Source: Misgurnus anguillicaudatus
Taxonomy: Eukaryota > Chordata > Actinopteri > Cypriniformes > Cobitidae
Reading direction: 5' to 3'
DNA: 64,000 bases
Assembly (NCBI RefSeq): GCF_027580225.2
Contig: NC_073361.2
Location: forward strand, 20,221,001-20,285,000
Each line of letters opens with the position of its first letter. The first letter of the stretch is position 1. The translations under genes and the position numbers were made by a program. The notes below the pieces were generated by a model. The model made no database searches, was not told where the DNA came from, and saw only the letters and a list, made by a program, of their open reading frames with translations. This document shows positions 33,975 to 46,166 of the stretch, piece after piece.

Positions 33975-36900
33975 GTGCTATAATTGGGTCCCCAGTGCTT
34001 CTATCAACCTAGAAAATGCAAAAAAGATCAACCCAGTAACTTAGTTTTGCTAAACTAAGGGAGAGAGAGAGAGAGAGAGAGAAATAATTGAGTTTCAATT
34101 TCAACAAATCACCATTATGGTGATCAGTGTTTGCATTATCAACTCAATGTGGCAATTTTAACATGTTATAACAAATTACCTGTGTTTTTTTTAGCTAAAA
34201 CTTCACATATGTACTCTGGGGACACCCAAGATTAATTTTACGTCTTCCGAAAGTATTGTGAAATGTCCCCTTTAATATTTGTTTTGTGTGGTAACCATTT
34301 TATAAAAGTTATAACGTACTCAAGGCTAGTGTTTTATTAAGGAATAAGTCACTTCGCTTCGCATCCTGCCTACTTTAACAAGAGATACTTTTTTTTAATT
34401 ATTTAACTCAAAAAAGTTGTGTAAAATTGTGTCGTCAATTAAAATTTTTAAGTAGAATTAATTCAAAATTTAAAGGCAACCAGGTAACTTTCTTTTTTAA
34501 TTTGAACCAACTTTTTTTTACATTGTAGCACTGTCTTTTAGCCATGACTAATTCTACGAAAAGCACAGCGCCTTCTCCCTTATCGTGCACATAAAGCACA
34601 GTCAATTTTGTGTTTGTTTTCAGCAAGCATGGTTAAGGTTAAAATTAAAATGTCTTCAAAATGATGCCCTTTTTGAAATATGCATGCATGCTATTATTTG
34701 TGACCGTGTTCAGTTTAATTTAAAGATAGCAACCCTGACGATGTTTTGGACATTGCCATTATTTGCTCCCTGCTGATGAACTATATCATTTCCAATGCAA
34801 TTAAGTACATTCACACAATTTAGCAATGACAAGCATGTAGCTTGGCATTCGTTAATTAAAAAATTATTTCCATAACTCCATCACTCATTTAAATGTAAAT
34901 ATTCACTCTGTGAGTACAGCGATACGTATGAAAAGTAAAGTAAAATGCTTGAAGTTGTGTATGTTTACATTGAAGTAAAACTACGGGTAAAATACAATTA
35001 ATTTTTGCCGCTCCTAACCAATCAATCAATGTTTATCTCTAGGTGCAGACCTGGCAGGTATTTGAATACATTATTCACTTTTCTCCAGAAATCAGCATAT
35101 AAATGAAAGACCAGTAAGATCAGAGGGTCAAATATCAACAACACAAACGCATCATAAACTCGCATGAAATAGGTCTGTTGCTAAAAAATATCTACCCTAG
35201 ACCCAACTCAACTCTAATAATAGCAAATGTTTATTAATCTGACTCATACAAATAATATCTCCGGCCAGAAGAAGCTTTTAAAAAGATTACAGAGTTTTAG
35301 AGGAAAGTAAACTCCATCAAGGTGTCAGGAGTTTCTCCAGCAGTACCGGACCCTTTCATTAGGTCAGAATTTATTAAAAAAATGTGATACAGTATTCTCA
35401 TGACAATCCAAATGAGTTTTGTGATATTTGCCAGAACACTTTAATCATCCTTGCGGGAGATAAAGAAAAACATCAGCGTGTAAGTGCCCTTCTGTCTGTT
35501 TTTGCTTAGTATGAGCAATGATGCCAGGCCCTTATTTTGCCAAGATGAAAGAGCCAATCTAGCACGACTATCTTTTTTTGGATTCTGCAGAGATCTCGTA
35601 AGAGTCAATTATAGTAGTCACAGTATATTTGCATAGGATATAAAGGAATGACTCACATCAGGTTTGGCCATGAGTTGTACTAAAAACATAGCATTCAGTT
35701 GAAGGTCAAATATAAAGTGTAGCGTATTGGAGGTCGGAGTAATTTTGGGAAATCTACTTTATTGCTATATTTTCAAATGGATTTATTCTTAAGCCATGCT
35801 GGTACGCTTGACATTGTGTGAGTGTGTTTTCCGCTCTGTTGTTTAACGCAGTACATCTCTAAATATTACGAGTACACGGGAGCCCTATAAACAGAAGAGG
35901 ATGAGACGGTCTTTATGTGGCTAATATCCCCCGCAGCAATGCAAAAAAGAGCAACTGAGCTCAGCTATTTCAGATGATTCGAACGACCGTACGCACGTGA
36001 GTCATCTGTTGAAGGTCACATTTATCTCACACTTGTGTTTATTAAAGCGCACTGTCTCGGTTCTTTGCGTCCCCTTTGAGTCATGCATGCGCCCCTTTGC
36101 GAGGAAAATGTTGAATGTCAATTGATGCTCTTGTGCTCCTCAGCCATCATCAAAAGGCTACAAAAAATGAACATAATTTTTTGCTATATCACCCTACAGC
36201 TGTTTCGGGCAGCCGTTTCGAAATACATTCAACTATCGGTGCAATGCTGTAAAGCAACACTGTGCCCTGTGAATCTGGCAGTGTTTCAAGAGAAAGAGCA
36301 AGAAAAGATGCGTAAAATTAAACATTTATGCTCTTAGTCTTATATTTAGATATGATATTTAGATGGACATACTGTATCATGGAAGACATGATTTTCTTTA
36401 CACTTAAAATACAATTTATTACAGTAACACAATGAATGGAATCTCTCTCATTGTGTCACTGCAATGACAAGATCATTTAACAGTTTCAATGTATAAATTC
36501 TAATTTATTATACAGGAAATTTGTGGTGGCATTTTTACACATTTTTGTCACATTTTATCATTATTCACACTTGACAATTTGAATAAAGTATACAGCTAAA
36601 TAAATAATAAAAGTTGCATCTAATTACAACAGTTTTGATTTTCACAAATGTTCACTCATGATAGGAACAGCTCCAGAAAGCAAAACACTAAAAATAGCTG
36701 GAGGAAACAATTGGGCTTACATTTAACAAGAGCGCAGTCCCAGGGCCAGACCGCAGGTCAGGTCAATCGCTCGAGTGAGCTGTCAGGACGATTAAAGATG
36801 AAGGCCGATGAGAATCTGCAACAGCATTCCTGGCTGTTTGCACCTTATAAGAAATGAAAGCATATTGTTTGAGATCAGCCATGGGGTCGTGATTTGGCGC

Positions 36901-37372
36901 ACAGCAATAAATTCACAATTATGAGAGCAAAAGTTTCTTTCTCCGTTAGAAGTAGCCATGTATTGTGATGAAGCAAGCATCATAACTTGCAAAATTGTCA
37001 ATAATGTATACATCAGGGTATCCCAAAATGGGGTTTGTGAACCCTTGGTGGTTCACGGGGGAATCAATTTAATTACAATTAAATGATAAAATGTAAATAA
37101 ATCATCTTAAAATACAATATTCTAAACACAAAACACTCACAAAACACTAACAAATGTGAATATTACACATTATGAAGGTCCATAATAGGTAAAAATAATA
37201 AAATACTACTGATAAAAACGTGACAAAAATAAATTTGAAGTTAAACATGCAAATGTGCTATTCAATTTTTAGGTCAAGGTGGATCGGCTGACAAAAAAGT
37301 TCATACAAAAAACCTTATATGGGATGTTTCATAAGTAGAACCACATTTTAGAGGGCTGTATGTTAAAGGAAA
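33975..37372. other. Stretch without genes
   Basis: Frames up to about 85 codons occur without any recognisable domain. Patches at 35990-36330 and 36640-36860 are somewhat more complex in composition but offer no coding signature. They might be conserved non-coding DNA, which one sequence cannot show. Confidence 0.3.
34060..34081. repeat. GA microsatellite
   Basis: About ten GA units in a row. Confidence 0.9.
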
Positions 37373-37797
37373 ACACCACAGTTTTTCAATATTTTACTAT
37401 GTTCTTACATCAACTTAGACAAATTAATACATATCAATCTTTATTTAATGTGTGCACTTAATCTTTGTACAGCGCGTTGTGAATGTGTTAGCATTTAGCC
37501 TAGTCCCATTCATTCCTTAGGATCCAAACAGGGACGAATTTAAAAGCCACCAAACACTTCTATGTTTTCCCTATTTAAAGACTGTTACAAGAGTAGTTAG
37601 CGGATAAAAAATGAGAACTATATTGTATGGCGAAAGAGCACCTTGTATGCAGCACTTCGACCTTGGCGCACAGTAACATCATCACTCCTGACTCCTCACC
37701 CTCTCACTCAAACTTCCGTCAATATTACTGCGCTCGACGTTGAAGTGCTACAAACTAAGTGTTCTTCCGCCATACAATATAGTTCTAATTTTTTAGC

Positions 37798-38640
37798 TAA
37801 GGCTGTCACAATGATTAAATAATTGTCTCATCGCAATTATTTGACCTCATTGTGATGATTTCAGATCACCGTAATGATTGCACATCTCTCTAAAAAACAC
37901 AATAGGGAGCTGCAGCGCCTGTATAAATGAGACAGTATCAGATGGAGCTCCTAAACTGACAATGTAACACGATACATTACAAAGCCATTTAATAATTCCA
38001 AATTTATGGAAATGAAGAATGCTTTCTTTGCAGCCGCAGACGTGGTCTAGTACTAATATGACTAATATGATTTACTAGGGATGCACGATATATCGGTAGG
38101 CATATCGTTACCGGCCAATAACTGCTTATTTTTAATATTATCGGTCATCGGTCATCGATAAATGAAAGCTGATAAATTATGGATTGTTTTGGTTTGTTGA
38201 ACCACTTCACTTGCTTATTGCTGGCCATGTGGAGTTTTGATTGGTGCTTTCTGTGACATAGCACGAAGATGACACGTGTTGCGGGCTTAAGAAGAGTGTG
38301 CTAGTCTAGACAAGATGTCCGCGGTCTGCGAGTTTTTCATTGTGAAAATAATATGAATATTTATTGGCCTATAGATATCGGTTATCGCCCCCCAAATTTA
38401 AAGAGTTATCGGTTATCAGTATCGGCCAAAATTTCCATATCGGTGCATCACTAATATTTACTGTCAGGCAAAATATTTAATTTAAATAAATCACAACAAC
38501 GTGTGAAAACTATTTTATGAACAAACAAAAAAATATGACAATTAAATGTCAAAGCCCTAAAACAGGCAATTAATCGTCATAAATTTCACAATTTGTGAGA
38601 CATTTATCCGCCAGTCAATTTCATAATCGTGACAGCCCTA
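37798..38640. mobile_element. hAT element 'TAAGGCTGTCAC', middle shell
   Basis: It begins TAAGGCTGTCACAATGATTA, ends AATCGTGACAGCCCTA, and is flanked by a perfect 8-bp duplication TTTTTAGC (37790-37797 and 38641-38648). It carries a further hAT MITE at 38076-38453. No transposase frame. Confidence 0.9.
38076..38453. mobile_element. hAT MITE 'TAGGGATGCAC', copy 3, innermost
   Basis: It begins TAGGGATGCACGATATATCG and ends CGGTGCATCACTA. Flanking octamers TGATTTAC and ATATTTAC match at 6 of 8 positions. Inside, the block GGATTGTTTTGGTTTGTTG, then GCTGGCCATGTGGAGTTTTG, is shared with copy 1 at 16630-17061. Confidence 0.85.
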
Positions 38641-38921
38641 TTTTTAGCTGCTTAAAAATCGCCACGTTTATTTTTGTGCCACCATTTTTACTTGTGTGAC
38701 TACTCATCTAACAGTCTTTAAATAGGCAAATCTTGTTTGATGGCTTCTAAATTCATCCCTGTTTGGATCCCAAGGAATGAATAGGGCTAGGCTAAATGCT
38801 AACACATTCACGACCTGCTGTACAAAGAGCACGCACTTAATAAAGATAGGGATGTATTAATTCGTCTAAGTTAAGGTTAGAACATAGTAAAATAATGAAG
38901 AACGGTCATGTTTTCCTTTAA

Positions 38922-40467
38922 TGTTGCCTTCAAGCATCTGCCGAGATACTGTACATCTACACTGTTAAACAAAATGATTATTCTTATCTCTTTAACATAA
39001 TTGACAAACAACTAATATCATTTGGACAACATTTGTACTGCAGCTTGTCTTATCTCCTACACTTCTTTAGATATCAAAGACAACATAGACAAAATATCAC
39101 AGATGCAGTGGAAAGGTAACATCTGCAGCATCTTAAATGACCCTACCCATCAAAAATGGTTCCTCTGTAATATTTATAGCTTCATTCTCCTTCAGCAAGC
39201 AGTACAACCAAATGTGCTATTCCCGATGGTGATAAAATAGCAACCTAAGTAATAAGCAATGCTTTATGTGCACGTGTGATTCATTTGAATGCATCTCAGG
39301 TGCATTATAAACTACCGGTTTCAATTGAAATACAGGTTAAAGTTGGGCTAATATTGGGATATGGTTAATCTCTTTGGCCCCAATAAGCCAAAAGGTAGCC
39401 TGGATTTGTCTGGTAGCTCCGGTAGAATGCTGACTCTGTACAGTTCAAAGCCCAGGCATTATATTATACTGGCCTTGTTTTATGAGGTTATTTGTTCAGA
39501 CATGACAATATCAGATACAAGGAAACAAAGTTTATGGTAAATTTGAGAATATGAGGAGAAGGTTTCTAAATCTTGATTTTTTGTGTGTGTGATAATATAA
39601 AAATATTTTGCAATGTTGCTTTTTGTGATTTTTTGTTTCTGCATATAGAAAAGAAGGAAATTTAAAAAAAGCCAAAGCCTTGCTTTCTTCATTCAAGTGA
39701 CAATAATACAACATCCCTTCAGCTTACTATTACCAGTCTAGCTTTATTACTATTCATGTGCTGTTTTAATCCTATAAAATACCTCCAAAGAGAAATTAAA
39801 AAGCTCGAAATTAGTGCTTTACTCCAGTCTCATCTTCGAGACTCTCCATTACAGATCACTTTACCAGTGAAATATTATAGGCAGACTTGTGAAACAGATG
39901 CTGTGCACATACAAAATGCACCCACACACACACAACACCTCAGGCTACACTAAACAGTGGTACTAAATGGCCACCTGAGGCCAGACAGCCTTACAGAATA
40001 GACAGTTCCTTTTATAACCTTCAGAAATTCTTCTTTAAAGCCTCATGGCTCCTGCTCAACGCTATAATGTCCCTGTGCCACACACCAGTGGAAAATGTCG
40101 CTGTCTTATTGATGATATCCCCAAAGCTTTTACGTTAATTGGTTAGTTTACGACCGCAGTGAGCCGGGGACGATGGACATTCGGTCCAGAACCTGGAAAG
40201 CTCCCAGATCGAACATTGCATTAAAACAAGGCACGCAGCCAACAAGCCCGGTTTAGCAGCTTTGACAGAAAATCAAATGCTTTGCCCACAAAGGCATCGG
40301 CAAAAGTTAGGAAACTATTTAGAGTATTCAAACTATTTTTAGAATCTTGTCCATTTAAGATAATTACTTTTCTAAATCCTAGAGTTTTAACTGGCCTTGC
40401 TAGGTGCTCTGTTTTACCAAAGATATTAGATGTAATAGAATTGAGCACTCCTATTACTTTTAATTAG
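38922..40467. other. Stretch without genes
   Basis: No gene, RNA or repeat boundary was recognised. Confidence 0.4.
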
Positions 40468-40640
40468 TGATGTAGTACTCGAGTCCGGTCTCGGACTGAG
40501 ATCGGTCTCAAGACCGATTTCTACTTTCTCGGACTCGTCTTGGACTTGTTCCTTCAAAGACACGGTCTTGACTCGGTCTCGAACCACAGTGAGAGGAGAA
40601 GGACTCGTAATTTCAGACTGAGTCCTCGAGACCAAAGCAT
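40468..40640. repeat. Fragment of a TAGTGATG-type hAT repeat
   Basis: It begins AGTGATGTAGTACTCGAGTC, followed by several GGTCTCGGACT/AGTCCTCGAGACC words in both orientations. The right end and a duplication were not found, so it is probably truncated. Confidence 0.45.
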
Positions 40641-42220
40641 TTTTTATGTTTATATAAAAAAAACACACAACACACAACAATAATAATAAAATGCAATGTT
40701 GACAGGCATTATTTAAAAATGACATCCCATGGTGCAATGCAAAGATACTGCCATCAGAGCCGCTTATTTATCTCTAGAAAAATAGGCATAAGATGATGCA
40801 TATGGTAGGGATTTTTTTAAAGCATAGTCCATATTAAGATGTTAAGACTGCTCCTCTAAACAATTCACAATCTAGCTTAGTCTGCAGGCCTAACTGTTGA
40901 TTATTAACTGGGGTAAAATGGTGAGGGAAGTCCTGCCTTTTTGTTATAAGAACCAATCATTAATCGATAAAGACTGCTGATTCTTTGGGGGAATAATGCA
41001 ATTAACAGGTCAAATAAAATAAACAAGTAAAAGAAAAAAGTTTAAGTAGACTATATATTAAGTCCTTGAAAAAAGGTGAGATTTTTTTAGATCAATTTGA
41101 GCCTAGGGGTGGGTATCTCATCAGTAAAGCCAGTTTACGATTTAGTACTAATCACGAAACCGCCTTTACGGATGAGATACGCATGAGAATCACAGGCGAT
41201 TTATCGCCCACCCCGAATTTGAGCTTAAGAAACCAAAGTTATGGTGCCGTTAATTTCAGGTTTAATTGTTGGTCAGAAATATGTTGTTTAATTGTGATTT
41301 CAGCACACAATTTTAGAGACATCTGTCTTTCCCTATTCAAGTAGACTTTAGTCTTGCATGACTGAAATAACTGCCCAGTTGCATTGTAGACATGGCTGCC
41401 TAGAGGCGCAATTTTCCTCAAGGGACTTTGGTTGTATTCTTTGCTACATGTCGGTTTATTTTAAATGTTTACTCATGGTGCTTGTTTGCAATTTGTAAGT
41501 GAATTAATGTAATCATGCTTTCTGTTTTCTTTAGCTAAAGTATAAAAGTATATTTCATGACATTGAGTTGAAAATGACCAGCTTTCAAAACTATTTTGCT
41601 ATTTTGTACAATTAATCTTAATACAATTATTAAGAAAAAAACCCAACACTCACAAGTGCAAAAGCAAATTGTACAAAACCGGAAAAATGACATTCATTAA
41701 AAATAGCCACCTTGTAAAATAGTTACAAACTGCCATAAGATTGTGTTGAAATGATCCAGATGACACTTTAACTGCATTTAAAGGCTGACTGTCTTATTTA
41801 AATGTCATAGAGGTCTAACATGTGTTCTGTCCGTAGCTTCGAGCAATATTCATTACAGTGTCCAGATTAATGTTTTTGGCATAACTGAATAAGAGCCATG
41901 GGCAACTTGTTAATTAAAAGTAGGACTGCAATTAGCCAAGATGAAGCTCGTTTCATTGCTTCCTGTCGTATCTATAGATGATGACTTCTTACAAGAAGGT
42001 TTTTTTTGTATGAAATGCCAGCGTGAATATGAATGCTGAGAAGCTTAAAATACCCGAGCACACAGAGCAGTATAAATCGCATGTCTATTGTTCTTTGTAA
42101 TAACCAATTTCCCTATAGCAATCTCATACACGAGGGAAATGAAAGTCTTTTCACAGGCTCTGAGATGTTCGCAGTTAATAATGCAATAATCCCTGTTAAT
42201 TAATGCCTTATACTGCCTAC
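40641..42220. other. Stretch without genes; short MITE-like patch
   Basis: Positions 41105-41215 contain GGGGTGGGTATCTCATC on the left and ATCGCCCACCCC on the right, with GCGTATCTCATCC inverted between, probably an old short MITE. Nothing else was seen. Confidence 0.35.
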
Positions 42221-42688
42221 TTAGTCTGGTAGGAAGGGGGGGTTCACCTGCACCCGAAAGGTATATTTTTTTAACCTAGTTTTTTGTAATCCTTAAGGTG
42301 TCTAGAAAAGGAATTTTGATGTTCCCCATGCAAATTATTGTCCCATGTGTGATTTTTTGTATCATCTTTTGTGACCGTGCTTGATATTCGGCTGTGAAAA
42401 ATGTAAACTTTAAATCTACATAGAATCTGAACAATACATCCTACAGACACAATCCACCCCATTTTCTCTTAATCTTTGCATAAGGAATTGATAGACATGA
42501 GGATTGTCATGATTAGATGATGTATGGTGCATTAAAACTCAAATAAACACAAATAATTAAAAAAAATCTGTGACCTTGGATCAGTGGAACTTCTCCCCTA
42601 TGGACCCTATTGATATATGTTTTCTAACTTTTGTATTTTTACAGTCTTTAGGATGTCTAAGAAGCAAATTTTGATGATCCCTACTTAA

Positions 42689-44201
42689 CCTCTTAAGCGT
42701 CGTCCTATCCTTTAGAGTGGGGGGGGTGAAAAGTTGAAGTGCATCTTCAAATGAATATAACTCTGGCACTTTTTGGTCTAGAAGCCTAATCTTGGTCTTG
42801 TTTTAAAGAAGACAATTGAAGGTTTTTGACTGAAGTGTAACCAGGTGAAAATATTTAACAGAAAAATTGTTATAGCAGTTTACATTTATTTTAATAAATA
42901 AAAATAATCCAATAACATATTAATTTTATTAAAAAAATTATAAAAAGGTACATTTTTTAAAAAAGTAATGTAAACATGAAGCCAGATGTCTCAAGCAGTT
43001 GTGATCCAAATTTCAAGTTAAAATCACAAAAACTGAGGTTTGTGTTACAGTTTTAGTGGTTTTACCAACAACGGCCAGTAGGTGTCAACAGTTTGCTGCA
43101 TACTCTTGTCATAAATGAATCAATTACTTTCACAGCATTATTATTACTGCTAAAACATTTTGAAATATGAAAACTACATTCTAAGAGCTTTCCAATGATA
43201 TATAGTTTGTCAACATTTTTGAAGATTTATAATAGGATATAGGCATTATGAATAAATAATAATAATATGCATTCCTATGGGAGGGGGGGCATGTAACAAA
43301 AAACTGTCACTAAATTATTTCTATCATCAGATGACTTTGACATATGAAAACTACATTCTGAGAGCTTTCCAGTGATATATAGTTTATCAAGATTTTTGGG
43401 GTTTAGGGTGGGGGTTTAGTGTTAAAAAAAATGTAAAAACATATTGGGCCTACATGTGGGCCAGTGACCTTTTTGAAACTGACTTTCACTACGTCATTTT
43501 TTTTCTCAAAATGGTAAAGATATATGATAACTACACTCTTAGAGCTTTCCAATGATATATAGTTTGTCAAAATTGTTTAGGTTTGGAATAGGGTATTAGT
43601 GCTATACATATGTAAAAACAAACTGGGTCCACCTGTGGCCCGTGACATTTTTGAATCTGACTCTTACTCTGTTATAATTTCTCCAAAATGGTGATAAAAT
43701 ATGAAAACTACACTCTTAGAGCTTTCCAATGATATATAGTTTGTCAAGATATTTTAGGTTTAGATAGGGTATTTGTGTTACCAATATATAATAACAACAT
43801 GGGCCCACCTTTCAACCTGTGGCATTTTAGAAAATGGCTCTCACTATGTAATTTCTTTCCCAAAATTCTGATGATAAATGGAAACTACACCCTTAGAGCT
43901 TTCAAACGATATATAGTTTGTCAGGATTGGATAAGAATTCACGTGGAAAACACTGAAATAAACGTAGGCGCCCCACTGGCGAGACAGTGACATTTATCAG
44001 GATATAAATGTTTTGAGGCGCACTCTCTTCATAAATGAATCAATTACTCTCCCTACATAATTTATTTTATAAAACACTGCTGAAATATGTATTCTAGAGG
44101 CTTAGACCTTTCCAACAATATATAGTTTGTAGTGATAGATTAACATTTACCTCAACAATATTGAAGTAAACTTAGGTGTCCCGTATACGGGACGGTGACG
44201 C
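42689..44201. mobile_element. TTAA element made of about 180-bp internal repeats, copy 1
   Basis: TTAA lies on both sides (42685-42688 and 44202-44205). The ends read CCTCTTAAGCGTCGTCC and, inverted, GCGTCACCGTCCCG. Six copies of a block reading roughly AGAGCTTTCCAATGATATAT recur near 43191, 43371, 43551, 43729, 43896 and 44108. Each repeat also has a GTGAC-linked GC-rich palindromic motif. There is no coding frame. It is inserted in the left arm of the 42221-47155 composite. A second, inverted copy is at 61572-62890. Confidence 0.8.
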
Positions 44202-44422
44202 TTAACAGATATTGTCACATGTTGGTCCAACTGAACATCTTCCATAATAAGGAGTTACTATTCAAACCGTTATTTTGGTATTATATTTATAGAAACAATA
44301 GAGAAAACCACTGATATAGTCAAATATGTGTATATATAGGGTATAACAAATCCCCATTAGAATAAACTGAAATAGAAAAAAGTGATTTTAATCAAAGGTC
44401 AAAAGGTCAAGGGCAATGAAGT

Positions 44423-45683
44423 CTATTCATCATACAGCAGGGCTGTTTCTCAATATGCATTCTTCAGCAATCTTGCCTTCTCGTGTCCTTGCTCTACATC
44501 ATCATTAACAGTCGAAGTTCATTCCAATTCTCAAGAACGCAAGTACAGAGGACGCATGAAAATACCCGGATGTGTTCTTGATATCGAGGATGCATCGAGT
44601 GCAGACTTGCGCGCTGAAATCACTTTACGCCCCAGAAGTCATTGAGGCAAAACAATGGCGGAGGTCAGGTGACCAACAGGAAGATGGCACACATCTCAAT
44701 TCTCATAAGTGCGTTCTGTGTTCTCGCGACCTTCTGAGTTCACTCTTCCGAGGTCACCTGGCAAGTTCAATCTCCACAAGGACGCAAGTCCGTTCTTTGC
44801 GTTCTTGGAATTGAGAAACAGCCCAGGTCTTCATAATCGATCTCTTGCTCCTCGTCGTCTTCACCATCTCCATCCATCTCCTCGACTGTTTCCTCCAGCA
44901 AGCCAGTGAGTGAAGTGGGGAGGATAGGTCCACAAAACCACACTGGTTCCAGAGTACCCTCTTCAGTCTTTTCCCAGCCTCGGCCAGGATCATGGGGCTT
45001 GGGACACCAGAATATCGGTGTGGCTGCTCTCTTGTAGATGGCCAGACAGTGGTTGACACAGTTGATGTGTGGGACCAGGTTGTCTCTGCAGGGCGGGAGC
45101 CCAGACAGATCCACCTTGGATCTGGTGGTAAGCGTCTCATCCTCTCCAATCATTCTTTTCAGCATGATTTTGAATGTGAAATGAACTGCTTTGCCAAGCT
45201 GAAAGTTGGTTAGGAGAACTGTTTGAATAGTTTTGCAAAAGTGACCTATGTATTGAGAAATGTGTCCTAGCATCTGTAAAAAACTGTTATTGCCATTACA
45301 TGCTACAGAATATCTGCCTTGAAAAAACTCACTTGAAGGCTGCATGGTACTTGGATTACTCTGCAGCTTTTTCAGAGACCCAACCTTCCCTTTGCCTCTA
45401 AAGGTACTTGTAAAGCTTTCCCTGTGAAGATGTAGAGGCCGAGTATTGTGCAGTAGTCTGCCCCCTTACATTCTGCCAGTTCGCTGACATTTAGGATCTG
45501 CCTGTGCTTTTCGATCCCAATGTCGACGTAGATGGTCAGCGGGACGGATTGGGCGTGGTGTAGGAGGATGAAGAAAATGTCTGTGTCTGCAGTGCTCACC
45601 ACAGCCACCTTGTGCCCCAGTTGAGCGGCATACAGCAAGTACAGAACAACCCGGTTGTCAGTCTCTTCCTGGGTTGAATCCAA
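44423..45683 (-). pseudogene. Decayed gene of the repetitive EADTR/SPDTD protein family
   Basis: The minus-strand frame at 45372-45683 reads STQEETDNRVVLYLLYAAQL, then VVSTADTDIFFILLHH, resembling the EADTR...SPDTD block of proteins abundant in fish and invertebrate genomes. From memory that block looks PIN-nuclease-like. A frameshift near 45395 moves the reading to 44827-45345: GSLKKLQSNPST, SGLPPCRDNLVPHINCVNHC, then an acidic tail EEQEIDYEDL. The MITE at 44441-44823 interrupts at this point, and on its far side the frame continues YDE and stops (TAG at 44423-44425). The N-terminus is missing; a SINE lies just upstream. Biochemical role unknown. Probably mobile-element derived. Confidence 0.65.
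44441..44823. mobile_element. MITE with GGCTGTTTCTCAAT ends, copy 2
   Basis: It begins GGCTGTTTCTCAATATGC, ends GGAATTGAGAAACAGCC, and is flanked by a CAG 3-bp duplication (44438-44440 and 44824-44826). It is 383 bp against 301 bp for the copy at 11596-11896. It lies within the last codons of the pseudogene at 44423-45683. Confidence 0.85.
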
Positions 45684-45703
45684 CTGAGGTATCTCACATA
45701 GTC

Positions 45704-46070
45704 CTTCTCACATGGCCATCAGTGTGGTCCTTCAGATGAGACGTTAAACCAAGGTCCTGACTCTCTGTGGTCATTAAAAATCCCAGGATGTCTTTCGAAA
45801 AAGAGTAGGGGTGTGCCCCTGCATCCTGGCCAAACTTGCCCGTTGGCCTACTAATCATCCCCCCATACTAATTGGCTATATTACTCTGTCTCCTTTCCAA
45901 TAATAAGCTGGTGTGTGATGGGTGTTCTGGCACAATATGGCTGCCGTCGCATCATCCAGGTGGATGCTGCACATTGGTGGTGGTTGAGGAGAATCCCCCT
46001 TTCATATGTAAATTGCTTTGAGTGCTGCCGGAAAGCGCTATATAAATGTAACTAATTATTATTATTCCTA
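45704..46070 (+). mobile_element. SINE-like retroelement with ATT-repeat tail
   Basis: The stretch contains GATGAGACGTTAAACC, GTGGTCATTAAAAATCCC, GCTGCCGTCGCATCATCC and AGCGCTATATAAATGTAA, ending in ATTATTATT. This order matches a common teleost SINE whose tail resembles the 3' end of L2-type LINEs. The 5' boundary is approximate and no A/B-box promoter was verified. It lies between the 5' end of the pseudogene at 44423-45683 and a lysine-rich frame at 46071. Confidence 0.6.
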
Positions 46071-46166
46071 TTATTTGACACCATCATCTCTCTTGGATTT
46101 CTTTGTAGCAGGATTAAACTCTTCAGACTCACTATCATTTTCTTCCTTGTGTTTCTTTGACTTGGG
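46071..46166 (-). pseudogene. Lys/Glu/Ser-rich coding-like fragment
   Basis: The minus-strand frame reads PKSKKHKEENDSESEEFNP, then ATKKSKRDDGVK and a stop at 46071-46073. It looks like a nuclear-localisation-type stretch. A similar but diverged sequence (ILKKEKSDIDGESEK) lies about 120 bp upstream on the same strand near 46280-46330, each preceded by TGCTAATCAT. It could be part of the damaged gene at 44423-45683, separated by the SINE, or unrelated. Confidence 0.3.

Larger units (their letters stand above)
37373..38921. mobile_element. TTAA-type palindromic MITE, outer shell of a triple nest
   Basis: The left end TTAAAGGAAAACACCAC and inverted right end TTAAAGGAAAACATGAC lead into arms sharing ATTTTACTATGTTCT, ATTAATACAT, GAATGTGTTAGCATTTAGCC and the GATCCAAACAGGG block. 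Sequence belonging to this element is 37373-37797 and 38641-38921. The rest is an inserted hAT element. It is the same family as 33562-33974. Confidence 0.85.

Noticed and set aside
42900..44200. Possible CRISPR-like array of regularly spaced repeats
   Set aside because: Eukaryotic context, repeats diverged, units about 180 bp with no unique spacers, and TTAA-flanked ends; it is an internally repeated transposon.
44754..45149. 131-codon minus frame overlapping the decayed gene
   Set aside because: It is an alternative frame of the real one, rich in Arg and Trp, and crosses into the MITE.
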